Shown one piece after another: positions 11,930 to 24,143 of a DNA stretch of 64,000 bases. The stretch lies in NCBI GenBank assembly GCA_950106755.1, contig OX467082.1:6386001-6450000 (forward strand). Direction: 5' to 3'. How positions within the stretch are numbered: the stretch's first letter is position 1; each line of letters starts with the position of its first letter. The translations under genes were made by a program, and so were the position numbers. This DNA comes from Climacium dendroides (Eukaryota; Streptophyta; Bryopsida; Hypnales; Climaciaceae). The notes under the pieces were generated by a model that was given only the letters and a program-made list of their open reading frames with translations, searched no databases and had not been told where the DNA came from.

Positions 11930-13080
11930 TCTGAACGGAACCAAGGGTCTGGGATTTTCTCAAATCCCTAATTTTCTCTCGTCGTCGTTGTCGCGCGATG
12001 TCGATCTCCCCCGCGCCCGATCGCTACGATCATCTGCGAATTTCGAATGCTGAACTGGTAATTTGCTCACTGCGCAGCTAAGATCGATCTTCCGCCCTGT
12101 CAAATTGCAGTTACTCGGAAGATCCTAGGCCGGCTTGTTGTCACTGCTTCGAACAAGAGTTAGTTTCAACAGTTCGCGCCATGAATTTGTGTTGACAAAT
12201 CTGTATTTTGGGTTAATCGTAAAGAGTGTTGATTGTAAGGATAGTCTTGATTCCTCAGCAATTCTTGATTAATCGTCGTGTAAAATCTCCGCGGCCATCA
12301 CTCAACCGGTGACAATTCCGAAGTAGCCAAATATTCCAGCACCGCCTCAGCTTCGCACTCCTCGACTGAGACTCTATCACCGAATTTCTCCGATCAGCGC
12401 TACGCCTCTCTGATCACAGGTTTCTGTAAAATCCAACCCAACCTCTACTCTGTTCAAACCTCCATTCAAAGTTGCGACCGAACTATTTCTGCAACACAAA
12501 CGCCAGGCGGAAGAGTTTCCTAGTATTCTCCGACCAGAGGAAACTCTTGACACTACCACAATTGCTCCAATCAGGGCGACGAAACGTAAATTAAATCACA
12601 GACTGGCGTCAATCTTCCCGTGTCCGAACCAGTATCAGGATTCCACAACGCTTTTAATGTTAACTTTGAAATTTACAGATTTCACAGAACCAGATACACA
12701 AGAAATCTCTCACGATTATACAATTACACAGGTACACACAAATTACCAAAGCAATCACTGCAAAAATTACACAATATAGAGTACACGCCAACAGATTTAT
12801 AGAAAAGAAAACTCGAATTATATTTGCAAAGAATTACAATCGACAAGTGGTTCCTCTCGAATGCACAGAGAGAGAGAGAGATAAAAAAAAATTTGGCTTA
12901 TAAGGGTCGGGAAGAAGGTCTCGCGCCTCTCCCGACCAGTTTTCTGTCTTTTCACGCCTCTTCCATCCCTTTCGCAATTTTTTATCCATATCGTGTCCCA
13001 TTCATCCATTTTCATATTTTTCATCCGTTTTTAGATTTCATCCATCCACATGGCCCTTTTCACACTGCATAAAGTTCGAA
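11930..13080. other. GC-richer, non-coding internal block of the CACTA element
   Basis: Composition shifts sharply at about 11,930 (CGTCGTCGTTGTCGCGCG) and returns to AT-rich by about 13,080. It includes an AG microsatellite (about 12,848-12,863) and an inverted pair GGTCGGGA/TCCCGACC at about 12,904-12,938. There is no extended frame and no recognised protein. It looks like a captured promoter or UTR segment. Confidence 0.4.
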
Positions 13081-13609
13081 AACTACTTTTTGGATTACTT
13101 TTAGCTACTTTCTACTTTTTAGTATTTTTAGCCTACTTTTAAGCTATTTTTCCTACTTTCTATCACTTTCCTATAACTTTTTATATAAAAAAAACTAAAA
13201 ATAATCTAAAAAGTATTTTTTACTATACTACAACATCATGGCCATATAGTATATGGCCATTGGGAACACCAAAATACTTCATAGAGAACGGTAGGGAACA
13301 TATTTAGGAAACACCCAGTCATATTTTCTAATCATATTTTGCAATCATATCTCCATGATAATAAGATTTTTTTTTAGGGCAGCCCAAAAACAATTTGAAT
13401 AGGAAATATATTTAGAAAGTATTTAGTCATATTTTTCCACGTAGGATTTTTTTATAGTCATATTTTTTTTATATCATTTTTTTGTAGTTGCCACTAATTT
13501 AGGATTTTGAAATCCTAGCCGCCACAAAATAGAATTTCAAAACCCTAGCCGCCACAAAATTAGGGTTTTGAAACCCTAGCCACCACTTTTTGTAGCCACT
13601 CTTATTTTT

Positions 13610-14335
13610 GCCCCTTCTTCTTTCTTTTTTGTTCCTTCTTCTTTGTTTTTGTTGCTTCTTAAGTTTTGTTTTTTGTTGCTTCTTAGGTTTTTCTTCTTCT
13701 TGCTTCTTCTTACTTCTTAGGTTTTGCTTCTTCTTCTTTCTTTCTTGTTCTTTCTTCTTTGTTTTTGTTGTTTTTTAAGTTTTTCTTCTTCTTGCTTCTT
13801 CTTGCTTCTTTTCGCTTCTTCTTACTTCTTCTTACTTCTTAGGTTTTGCTTCATCTTCCTATTTAAGTTTTGCTTCTTTTTCTTTGTTTTTGTTGCTTCT
13901 TAAGTTTTTCTTCTTCTTGTTTCTTAGATTTTTCTTCTTCTTGCTTCTTCTTACTTGATCTTGCTCCTTCTTACTTCTTACTTCTTAGGTTTGCTTCCCC
14001 TTCCTACTTAGCTTTTGCTTCTTCTTCTTACCTTTCAACTTTTATTTCTTTTTCCTTTTTAAGTTTTTCTTCTTCTTGCTTCTTAAGTTTTACTTTTTAG
14101 GTTTTGCTTCTTCTTCCTCCTTAGATTTCTTTTCTTCTTCTTTCTTAAATTTCGTTTCTTCTTCCTTCTTAGGTTTTGCTCCGTTTTCCTTCTTAGATTT
14201 TGTTTCTTCTTGCCTCCTAACTTTTGCTTCTTCTTCCATCTTAGGTTTTACTTCTTCCATCTTAGATTTTGCTTCTTCTTGTCTTTTAACTTTTATTTCT
14301 TCTTCCATCTTAAGTTTTTTTTTCTTGCTTCCCTA
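13610..14335. repeat. Pyrimidine-rich (CTT)-type tract, about 720 bp
   Basis: The plus strand is almost entirely C/T with recurring TTCTTCTTGCTTCTTC and TTAGGTTTTGCTTC units. The complement reads as a Lys/Glu-rich frame (EEEAKPKK-like repeats, 14308-14090). The frame is a product of the repeat, so no gene is called. Mirror symmetry in such tracts can support triplex DNA. Confidence 0.85.
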
Positions 14336-14930
14336 GTCATATTTTGCAGTCATATTTTACAGTCATATTTTGCAGTCATAATGTCATTTAGTTTTTGCTT
14401 CTTCTTTTTTGCTATTTTTTGCTTCTTAGTCTCTCTATCATCATTGTTATTTTTTGGGGTTATTTATAATTTTTGAATATATAATGATTATTGTTCATTT
14501 ATTGAAAACTAACCTTCTTGTTTATACATGTAGGCATTGGAGATTGAAATGAAGTTATTGAAGGCTATTTGCAATACAAAAGAAGTAACATCTTTACATT
14601 TTTGTTGGAATATAGGTTCTACAAGTATGTGGAAATATACATATATAAAGAGCCATTGTGATATATTTTGTGTTAGTAACTAATAAATGTTATTGAAAAA
14701 AATCACATTTTTTTATTTGATTTTCTAATGTGATTAATTTTTGCCCATTTAAGAAATTATATGTATTTATTTTTAATTAAATGGATTCTCTTACTTAACT
14801 ACTAAATTATGTTGATGTATGACTACATATAGTCGTTTTACAAATCATCAAAAAAATATAATTGAAAAAAATTGTTTTACACATCATTTAAAAATATGAT
14901 TGGAAAAAGTCATATTTTGTATTACTGCAA

Positions 14931-15412
14931 AATATGACTCACCATAGTCATAATTCACATCACTGCAAAATATGACTTACCACAGTCATATTCCACATCA
15001 CTGCAAAATATGACTCACTATAGTCATATTTCACATTACTACAAAATATGACTTACTACAGTCATATTCCACATCACTGCAAAATATAACTCACTACATT
15101 CATATTTCACATTACTATAAAATATGACTCACTACAGTCATATTTCATGTCATCAAAAAATATGACTCACCGCAGTCATATTCCATGTCACTGCAAAATA
15201 TGACTTACTGCAGTCATATTCCACGTCATGAAAAAATATAACTCACTACAGTCATATTCCACGTCATCAAAAAATATAACTCACCGTAGTCATATTCCAT
15301 GTCACTGCAAAATATGACTCACTACAATCATATTCCATGTCATCAAAAAATATAACTTACTACAATTATATTCTACGTCATCAAAAAATATAACTCACTA
15401 CAGTCATATTCC
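14931..15412. repeat. CACTA subterminal tandem array, 38-bp unit, about 13 copies
   Basis: AATATGACT recurs at 14931, 14969, 15007 and 15045 and onward, a 38-bp period. Each unit contains AAATATGACT followed by AGTCATATT, an inverted pair. In En/Spm-type elements, transposase-binding motifs cluster subterminally; the same role is inferred here. Confidence 0.85.
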
Positions 15413-15699
15413 ACGTAGAATTTTTTTGTTTGCCCGGGCAACTCAACAAAAAGTCACCCCCCCCTAAGAAAGTCAAAGTATACGCCATGTTGGCATACTA
15501 TGGCTAAATATGGGTATTTATACCTTTCAATTTATATGACTGCCAGTATGACTAATGTCTGAAGCGACTGCTTCTAAACGACTGGAGTCAGTTATATCCC
15601 AAGTCATCTACAGTGATTTCTACGTGAGTCATATTTTTTGATTTTACGACTCACTGCAGTCATATTTTGAGATCATAAAACACTGCTTTTGTTGTAGTG

Positions 15700-17686
15700 G
15701 CTTTCAACTACATAATCCTACTAGTGGCAACTTTGCAAATTGCTCCAATGCAAACTCAATCTCAGATCTTTTCTTTAGTGCTCTTACTAAGAAGTTGCTA
15801 CTCCCACCTACTTTCAAGTAGGAATAGGCCTTTAGACCTATTAACTTGATGCAATGTGGCTTTTAAACAAGTTGATTATACTTACAAGCTATCAATAAAA
15901 AATCTAAGAGTTAAAATCTAAATTGTGTGAGTTTTGCACTTAAGCATTCCAGAGTGATTCACAAAATAAGTGACTTTAGATACATAAATGGTAGACTAAT
16001 CAACATTTTCCTTCAGAGTGATTTCCCTATGCTTGCGGTCTTGGGGTTCGTGAATTAGCACAAATCTAAACTACAACCAATTTTGAGCATGAAATTGCAT
16101 AGGAGTTGTGAGATTATAACAAGAGAATGTATGCACTCTATTTTTAGTATATTATCTTTTCTTATGATGTTTGACAAATTTGCATGTATTGAGAGTTTTG
16201 GGAAATTGGTGATATGAACAACTACAAATTGTGTTGGCACACTAAAATGCATTTCCAAAAACCTTACATTCAAACTTAGAGCTATCAAACTCATTACACA
16301 ACCTACCTTGCAATTGTTGAAATACAATTTTTTTTATAAGTAGAAATTGTAAATAACTCCAAATCAATACTTGTATGTTTAAATTTTCAATGGTAAAAAC
16401 CATGAAAACAATTTATTCTTTCTATTGTGACCATTTTCAAAGCAAATAGATAAGTACAATTTTTTTAATTGATCTCAAACTATCAAGTGAAATTGGTAAG
16501 TTTTGCTCAAAGCTAAGAAATCAAGTAAAATTGGCAAGATTTACTCTTCTACTATTGGTACATACATGCCTGTGAAGATTTTTCAAAAATCAAATATTTA
16601 TATTGTTCAGTGAAAAATAAAAACATCCAATAGCTAGCCTTCAATACTACTCGTAAAATTTTTAGAACAGTCAAAGAAATTTAACTACCTCTACACAAAC
16701 GAGCTAAAATTTTGGAGCAACCATATATGGTTGCCTTAGGTAGTTTCATTAGGTTTGAGAAAAGGCCCCAATTGACAAAGCTCTAAGGAGGCATGTTTTC
16801 CCACTATACTCTAAGCTTAGTGACTATTGTTCTAAGTACTCTGCTTGTTTCTATAGAAATTCTTGTGTATGTAGGATTTGGATGTTAAGTTCATTTTTTT
16901 AGTTGCTTAGAAATAGATGTTTAATAAAAAGGTTGTTGAATCTCATGCTTGAGAGAGGATTGGATGTGTTTGAGAGTAGCTAAGAGTTAACACTTATATA
17001 TAGTATATATACAGAGTAAGATAAAGAGATCTTAAAATTTTTGATGAGCACATGTAAAGAAAAATATTGGGATCACAAGCCTTTGAGAAAGGAAAATTGT
17101 GATTAATTTGAAAGTCTATAAACAAATGACTTTTAAATGGATCTAGGTCAACCAATTCTAGAACAAAGAATCCATACAAGCTAGTGCACTTTGAGTATAG
17201 TATGCATATTTGTTAAAAATACAAGTTTAAAAATCAATTTTAAAATGTACATTATATTACTACAATGAAAAATAAAATGAATCATATGAATATGTCAACT
17301 GTAGATCAAATATAGAATATAATATCAACATGTCAGTTTCTGTTTCTATCTCTGGTGTACTCACCACCAATTGATTTATCCTTAAGATTTTGAATTCAAA
17401 TCTCCCATTTTAAAATTAGTTTGATGATTTTCATATACACACACTATATATGTTTTACATATTTTTCCTACTCCATTGTATCATATCTAATACCTAATAT
17501 ATGTTTATTATTTCTCTAAATGTTTTGAGTATCCAAATTATCTAACATTTCAAGATCTGTATATTCTAAAACATCTCTGACAAGGGATTCAATATAGTCC
17601 AATGGTTGAGATGGATAAGAATGATCTACAAATTCCCTGATGGTCATCTCACAGTTATAGGTTTCATCTTAAAGAATGTGTCAAAA
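15700..17686. other. AT-rich intergenic DNA
   Basis: No gene recognised. Right beside the CACTA element, TCAACTACATAAT at about 15,704 repeats a sequence about 30 bp left of the element (about 10,669). Confidence 0.4.
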
Positions 17687-17792
17687 TTCACGGTCATAGG
17701 CACTGGTATATTCATTTTTCACGGAAAAAATATTTCAAAATTGCTCATTTGTTTCTGCTCACCGCTCTAGGCTCATATAATAGCAATCCCCG
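17687..17792. mobile_element. Right terminus of a second member of the 12-kb MULE family
   Basis: TTCACGGTCATAGG, then GCTCACCGCTCTAGGCTCAT, then a terminal ATCCCCG. This reproduces the order and motifs of the right end at 35,161-35,385, and the terminus matches the inverse of the left end CGGGGAT at 23,197. No matching left end was found, so it is a truncated or decayed relative. Confidence 0.65.
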
Positions 17793-20420
17793 CTCCTATT
17801 ATTAGCTAGAAAATGGACATGAGATGATTCTAAATTGGACTATTTTTGCAATTGAATGAACTGAGAAAAAATTGTTTTCTATTGTAAGAGTCAATCATTA
17901 TCTTTGAATTCCTCAAATCTTTTTCTTATTTTTCCTTGAAACACATGGACAATTTCCATTGAATACAGAAGACATATATAGAGCCAAAGGAATAAATTCT
18001 TGGTGGGACATTTTATTGTAGATTTTCAATAGAATGTATTTTTTTATTAAAAACAATAAAATAAAGGCAACAAGCAAGCAACACCTGATTGCAATAACCC
18101 TTGTAGGTAATTGTGGCTAACTAATAAATACCGGGAAGCACAACAAATGACTAAAGAGTTAAAGACCCAACCATTGCATGGTACTTCTTCCCTTAGTTGC
18201 AAGCACCCATTTTAGGGTGAGTCAGTTTCCAACTCATTGTAAGGTGGGTTTTCTCTCCAAAGAAGTCCAATTAGAGCTAGGTGTTATCAAATATCTTGAG
18301 GAAGTGCACATCTCTTTACAAGTTGTAAATGGATAGATTTTAGGAGATCTATGATCATAAATAGGTACCTATGCTCCAAATCTTTGAAAATTTATAAGTA
18401 ATTCAAAAATGCTTGGGAAAGTACAAAACCACTTAATGTTAGGTTCCATGTCTATTTTTCTTTCTTTGAAAAATGACCTAAAAATATTTTTGTATACGGC
18501 AACCTATGAAAAAGGTAGACTAGCCTTTAAATGGTCCCTTTTAGAACCTCCTACCTTAGTACCTTTAAGCCTTGTGTGGAGGAAGACCTTGTAGATTATA
18601 TAGAGGGCAACAATGATGACTTTTAGATGGAGTTGGATGAAGGACCAACCAATGTTGTACCAACTGAGGGCCTCTTTGCCAAGCTCTTTGCATACAGGGA
18701 CTGGACCGGAGGTGGAGTTGTAGGCACCAAGCTATGACATCCACTTGATATCATATCATGCTTTCAGATGAGCATTGGTTCTCCAAATTAAAAAGTCCAC
18801 TTTTCTATCAATGTTTGGAATTAAGTGGCATATGGCATTCAATAAATGAGGTGGGCTACGGAGAAAACCAATGAATGAAGTGAAACAATAAGACAAATAG
18901 AAGATATTTTTAGAAAAATAGTAAGTCGGGTCCATGGAAAGGAAAATGGGCTTGCAAATCCTATAATCAAGGAGGATGGATGATGGGAAGAACCGGAGCT
19001 TCATATTGTATATAGGGTCCAAAATCTTGCTATACAAATCTCCTTAGGATTAGTTGGAGATCAAGTCTAGTCTTCCATGCAAACAACCCCTAAATCAATG
19101 AAGGACCAATTGATGCTAGACCAACATGATGAAGTGATTTTTAACCTTTTAAAGACCATGGATTCATAATTTTAAAAAGTAAATTTTGGTTAATAATACT
19201 ATGGAAAGTATAATACAAAAAGGATGTTTTTTATATTATTAGAATGAGTGAAGAGCATTTTATGTATTGGTTGAAAGGAATAAGCGTTTGAAAACACATA
19301 ATAATCTTCTATGTACCTTTCAAATTTCTTTAAAAAAACATGAGACTAAATTATGGCTTCTTAGTCTTTAAAGGTTAAAAATTAGACCCTGGTGCTTTCC
19401 CCCCCTTTTCTTTCTTCCATTCCCTTCTCATTGACCCATAGGTGTGTCCTATTGGAGCGCATTCATCGTTTAGATTGCCCTTGACCTTCAACAACACTTT
19501 TGCTTCTTTCTCCTTTATTCTACATCTCCTAGTTGGAGTTTGTGAGGAAGCCTAAGTCGATGAATCTAAAGCTTTAGGGTTTGTACCTTAAAATCCTAGT
19601 GGAGGAAGTTTGGGGTGCTTGAGGACTTCGGTGAAAAAGGGCATATGTCTCAAGAATGCAAAAGAATTCTTAGTGCCTTATCCTATTTCCATAACCTGAT
19701 TAATAAGAAATTTTCTCTTGTACCTTTATGTTGTACGTAGATAATTGTGTGCTTCTATTCGTTTCTTCAAATTCACTCATTGTAGGAGAGTGCTATTTGC
19801 AAGAGGCTAACAAAGCACCAAATTAGATTGTAAACCCTAGCATACAAATTGAAGGATTGAAGCACCAAGAAAACAAGGTCAGGTATTGTATTCATCCTTA
19901 GTTTTTTGGCATTTCTCGATTGTCTAGTTTGGAATTGTTTTTGGATGCTTGGAAGCCTTTGTTTTTTGTCCGTCATTTCCTTTCTTATAATTATTATTGA
20001 AATATTTGGTTGTTTGACTATGGCAAGGGGAAGAGAAAGCAAAGGTAAGAGTGCATGTGCTTGTTTCTCACCTAGAAAGTGGTTTAGTTTAGTACATATT
20101 CTTTCTTGAATCGCTATTGCATCCAATTTGTACAAGAGGTTTCATTTTGTTTTATGTTATTTTGCCTCTACCTAGTTGCCTTGTACTTTGACAATGGTTC
20201 CTTGTTGGGATTGGAAGACTTGACAAAAATAAAATAGAAATATAATATTAGTACTATTTTTTTTGAATAATAGTAGTTTTGATTCATTTAGTACAAAATT
20301 TCTATTTATGCATTGCACAATGCATGATAACTAGGTTTGCATAGAAGAGCTTTGATATGATTCATATTTTGAAATTTTTGTGTCTATAGATTAGTTATGT
20401 GAGAACGCTTTGATTGCAAG
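17793..20420. other. AT-rich intergenic DNA with one Harbinger-like terminus
   Basis: A terminus ending AGAACCTCCTACCTTA (to 18,558) matches the right end of the MITE at 51,070-51,398. Its left partner is not certain. The stretch 19,400-20,150 is slightly GC-richer and resembles a 5' UTR or first exon leading into the decayed frame at 20,421, but nothing is diagnostic. Confidence 0.45.
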
Positions 20421-21290
20421 GTGTTTGGTTCAATGACGTCTCCTCTAGCTTTTTCTTTCGATGATTCTCTAGTCAAGATAGGGGTGGAGAAATTGTTTGA
20501 GGATAGGGAAACCTCATCTTCCATTGAGTTCTATCTTATGAATAGCTCACCACTCAATATTGGAGATATTTGTTGGGACAAAGACCACCATGTGGTTGCT
20601 ATGAAGAAGTCTAGATTTGGAACTAAGCCTTTCAAGAGGTGGTTGATTAAAGAGGTGGATTATGGCGGAGACAACCCTTCCCATCCTTCAACAATATTTT
20701 GGCAATCGTAATACAAGAAATAGTGTCTTTACAAATTTTTTTACGATTCAAGAATTACTAGTGGCACATGACTTGGTGGAGCCCCTCCTCATGAAGTTGT
20801 TATTTCATCTTCAAAATAATAAATTGTTGCAAACATTTAGAGAGGATGATGTGTATTTTGGACCTTTCACACCAAGTGATGGAGCCTATAATTTGTCATA
20901 TCATTCATTATGTTGGTATTTGGAGAATTTGGGGGATGATTAAAGAGAGGCAATTAGAAAAAGCAATAGTGCGAATATACCATGGGAGTTGTAGAAGGAG
21001 AATATTTGAAAGAATTGGTTAAATTGGGTTATGGAGAAGGGCACAGTCATGTGGATGCCAAAGTATTTTGGAAGGAGATCATGTTGGATGTGATGGAGTT
21101 GAAGAACCAAGTGAACTGCAATGACGTGGCCCATGTTTTTTTCAACAAGTGTTAAACAATTGTGGATGAAGACTAATGTGTATGCCAAGACAAAGAATAG
21201 GTGCCTCTTGGATCAACCAACATCGGCTTTAGAAGATGGATACAAGAAGTTCATTGCAATTTTGGAGGACTTGGCTATTGATATGTAGGG
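20421..21290 (+). pseudogene. Decayed protein-coding relic of unknown family
   Basis: A frame from 20,421 (MTSPLAFSFDD, then IGDICWDKDHHVVAMKKS) continues after a frameshift at about 20,690 into YFGNRNTRNS and FHLQNNKLLQTF to 20,943. Further readable but interrupted sequence follows to about 21,290 (KVFWKEIMLDVMELKNQV). Codon-like content across about 870 bp and the frameshift suggest a former gene, perhaps from a transposon. I do not recognise the family, and no function is assigned. Confidence 0.4.
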
Positions 21291-21399
21291 TTGTCAAATG
21301 GTTACGCTTAGGACAAAATCAAGTCTATTTTTAGGATGTTTGGATGCCTTGACATCTAAAAAATGCAAATGTTGCATTTGATGGGGTTGTCTACCATCG

Positions 21400-21680
21400 A
21401 ATTTAATGTAATGGGTGGATGGCTCAGTGTAGCGGATGGTAGTATATGGAATTACAAATGTATTGGTGGACAACAGGATACAGATAACGGATGGAAAATA
21501 GACTGGTGAAAGATGGTATATGGAAATACAACGCACTGGTGAATGGTAGACAAACTAGTAGATAGACTGGTAGACAACAGACGCCCTAGTTGATGGTAGA
21601 CAAACTAGCAAATAGTGAACAACTTGGCAAATGACGGACAAGCTAGTGAATGGCGGTCGACGGACAACAACATTAGAAAA
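21400..21680. repeat. Degenerate minisatellite, TGGTAGACAAACTAGT-like units
   Basis: Units of roughly 12-20 bp (GATGGTAGACAAACTAG, GACGGACAAGCTAGTG). A related array in opposite orientation (GTCCATCTAACC, CCATCCACCCAATGAC) occupies about 22,400-22,590, on the other side of the foldback. Another lies at 37,180-37,500. Confidence 0.6.
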
Positions 21681-22024
21681 AATACAAGCCCTTTAGAGTT
21701 GTTCCAACTAGTTCACATTATCTACCTTTTGTCAAAAGTAGTCAAGCTATGTCAATCAAAATACAAGGTAGTATTTTATACCCAACCCTTAATACAATTG
21801 AAAAGTTATTAAATTCAATGGCTTTCGAATTGAAGCTAGCTACCAAAATCATTTGAGTTCAATTGGCAACTAGCTTCCAATTAGAAACCACTCAATTTGG
21901 TGTGTTTAGAGATTAGAAAAAAAGATCTTTATATAGGTGGGGTAATGATAGGTAAAACAACCCATGTAGGATATGTGAATTAGGCTTATTAAGAGGAACT
22001 CAACCACTCATAGTTAAATAAAAA

Positions 22025-22383
22025 CATAGGAATTGTGTTCACAATAGATTTTCAAACCTCAATTTAGTATAGTAGAATATCTTATTAAAAAAACTTTGAA
22101 CTAGAATTTTTTTGTTTATTAAGCTAATTTTTATTTCCAAAAATCCGTTTGAGGTTGTGACACTTCAAATTTGAAGTTGAAAGGGACATTTTTTTGTCAT
22201 TTCAAACACCCTCTCCAAAATTTGTTCATAACTTTTAGTTGAAGTGTCAAAACCTCAAACAAATTTTTAAAAATAAAACTTAGCTTGATAAACAAACTTT
22301 TTTAGTCAAAGTTTTATAAAAAAAAGATGTTATATTATGCTAAAATGAGGTCTGAAAATCTATTTTGACCTTTAATTCCTACG
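22025..22383. repeat. Foldback element: about 157-bp imperfect inverted repeat with a 46-bp loop
   Basis: The left arm 22025-22180 and right arm 22227-22383 are reverse complements over nearly their whole length. Examples are AATAGATTTTCAAACCTCA against the inverse of TGAGGTCTGAAAATCTATT, and GTTTATTAAGCTAA against TTAGCTTGATAAAC. A transcript would fold into one long imperfect hairpin. It could be a foldback/MITE relic or a source of small RNA. Inverted minisatellite arrays flank it on both sides. Confidence 0.8.
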
Positions 22384-22599
22384 TTTTACAACGGATAGTG
22401 GACAACAAACCCCATCCACCTAATGATTGTTGGCTTGTCCATCTAACCATGCACTCCATCCACCCAATGACTATTTATCTATGCACCCAACTGTCTGTCC
22501 CATCTGTCCAATGACTACTTGCATGTCTGCTAAGATGTTTGTTCCATCCATCCAACGACTACTATTCGTCTGTTCAATTGTTTGCTTCTATAAAAACAT

Positions 22600-23186
22600 T
22601 GGATTCTAAAAAGCATAGATTTGCTTCGAAAGACTGCTATTCAATGCTATAAGCATCCAATGTAGCATTAATGTATGCAAAAAGGATAATTTAAGTTATT
22701 CTTTCACAAATTTAAACTTACTCTCTAAATGATATATCCTAAATCATCCTAAACCCTAAACTTTGAACCTTACATTAGTTACCAAAAATATTGGTGTGAT
22801 GCTCAGAATATGCTTGACCTTCAATTTCCTTTAAATGTTATTATTAGAATGTATTACATATGAACCACATAGACTTATTCATTTATGTTTCTATTGTGTT
22901 TCTTGTTTTCTTCATCAATTATTAGGTGCCAATGTACAAATGTGAAACATGCAATTATAACCTAAAATGTTTCTTTAAGTTTTGTTGTAAAATGCATTGA
23001 TAGTTTGAAACATTAAGATATACATAGTGCAAGCAATTATTTTATTGTTCTATTAGAGGATGCTACTAAAAATGCTTAAGCACTTTAATCTTGTTTAATG
23101 TAGCTCAAATTAAATATACATTCATACAACAAAATTATAATTTAAGTTAATCAAGTTATTTTCCTACATCCTTATTCCTATATCTA
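22600..23186. other. AT-rich intergenic DNA left of the MULE
   Basis: No gene, repeat or element end recognised before the target-site duplication. Confidence 0.4.
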
Positions 23187-23196
23187 CATCCTAAAT
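23187..23196. repeat. Left 10-bp target-site duplication of the MULE
   Basis: CATCCTAAAT, identical to 35386-35395. Mutator-like elements generate 8-11 bp duplications, most often 9. Confidence 0.9.
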
Positions 23197-23256
23197 CGGG
23201 GATGCTAGTTTGTGAGCTTGTGAGCGTGAGCCTATGAGCCTGTGAGCCTATGAGCC
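23197..23256 (+). repeat. Left terminal inverted repeat of the MULE
   Basis: Contains repeated TGTGAGC and CCTATGAGCC units, so the terminus is also a short tandem repeat. It pairs with 35,322-35,385. Confidence 0.85.
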
Positions 23257-24143
23257 TCCATTTTTTTATCCATTTAGGATTCCTAAATCTGTTCAGGTCC
23301 TATGACCGTGGATTTAAATGCAAGGATCTATAGTCCAAATAAACAACAAATGAATTTGTTCCTATTTGATTTTGTCCCCCCAAAATTGAACCAATATATT
23401 TTATTAAATTGAAATATTATAAAATAGGAAATTTTTGTAAGTAACACATAATGAAAATAGGTCTATATAGTGGTTTAGGATATTTCACTACAAGACATAT
23501 ATGAGATAAATACAATGCATTGTAATACCATTATTTAAAGGGCACATTTATCAAGTAAAAATAGAAGGGGCAATAAACATGGATTGTAGATGTTGAATAT
23601 AAATTTGATGATAGGCAAAATATTACAAGCATTAGATCATACAAATGGTCTTGAGTTTATGATTAAGTGATAAATGAAGTCTTAATTGTTGGCTTTCATG
23701 TAAATTTAAAGAATGAAAATGGTCCATTTATTTTTTTTAATTTTTAAAAAATGATTTAAAATAAAAATAGAAAATCTTGAATTTTGGATATTTTAAATGT
23801 ACAAAATATTCATTTATTATACTAGGTATATGTATTAACCTAGAATGAATTAAGCAATTATTTTTCTAGTCAATGCCTCTATTTTTGGACTATCTTAATC
23901 AAACTTTTTTTTTGAAACAAATCCAATGCTAATAGTTTAATTTAATTCCAAATTAAAGTGAATTATGTAGAATTTTATAAAGTCCAATGGTGTAGTGTAA
24001 TTCAAGGCTTGCAATTTATTATTCAATTTGAGCAGAGAGTGAAGTTTAAGGCCATCAAATGGAATTGTTGCCACATCATGCATAGTTAGATTCAAAATAG
24101 AATAAAGTAAATAGAAATCAAATATAAAAGTATGAAATCAAAC

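Larger units (their letters stand above)
10702..15699. mobile_element. Non-autonomous CACTA-type transposon, 4,998 bp
   Basis: The left end CACTACAACAATGGCAGTG and the reverse complement of the right end CACTACAACAAAAGCAGTG match over about 40 bp with few mismatches. This is the CACTA signature of En/Spm elements. Subterminal TATGACT/AGTCATA motifs occur at both ends and form a 38-bp tandem array on the right. No transposase frame is present, so the element is non-autonomous. The flanking triplets are CTT on the left and GCT on the right, so the expected 3-bp target duplication is not preserved. The interior holds a GC-richer block (about 11,930-12,620) that could be captured host DNA, then a CTT-rich tract. 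Confidence 0.8.

Noticed and set aside
14090..14308. Lys/Glu-rich reverse-strand ORF
   Set aside because: Direct consequence of the CTT-rich tract; no start context or domain.
10669..15716. TCAACTACATAAT flanking the CACTA element as a long target duplication
   Set aside because: It is about 20 bp from the left end but only 4 bp from the right end, and CACTA elements make 3-bp duplications.
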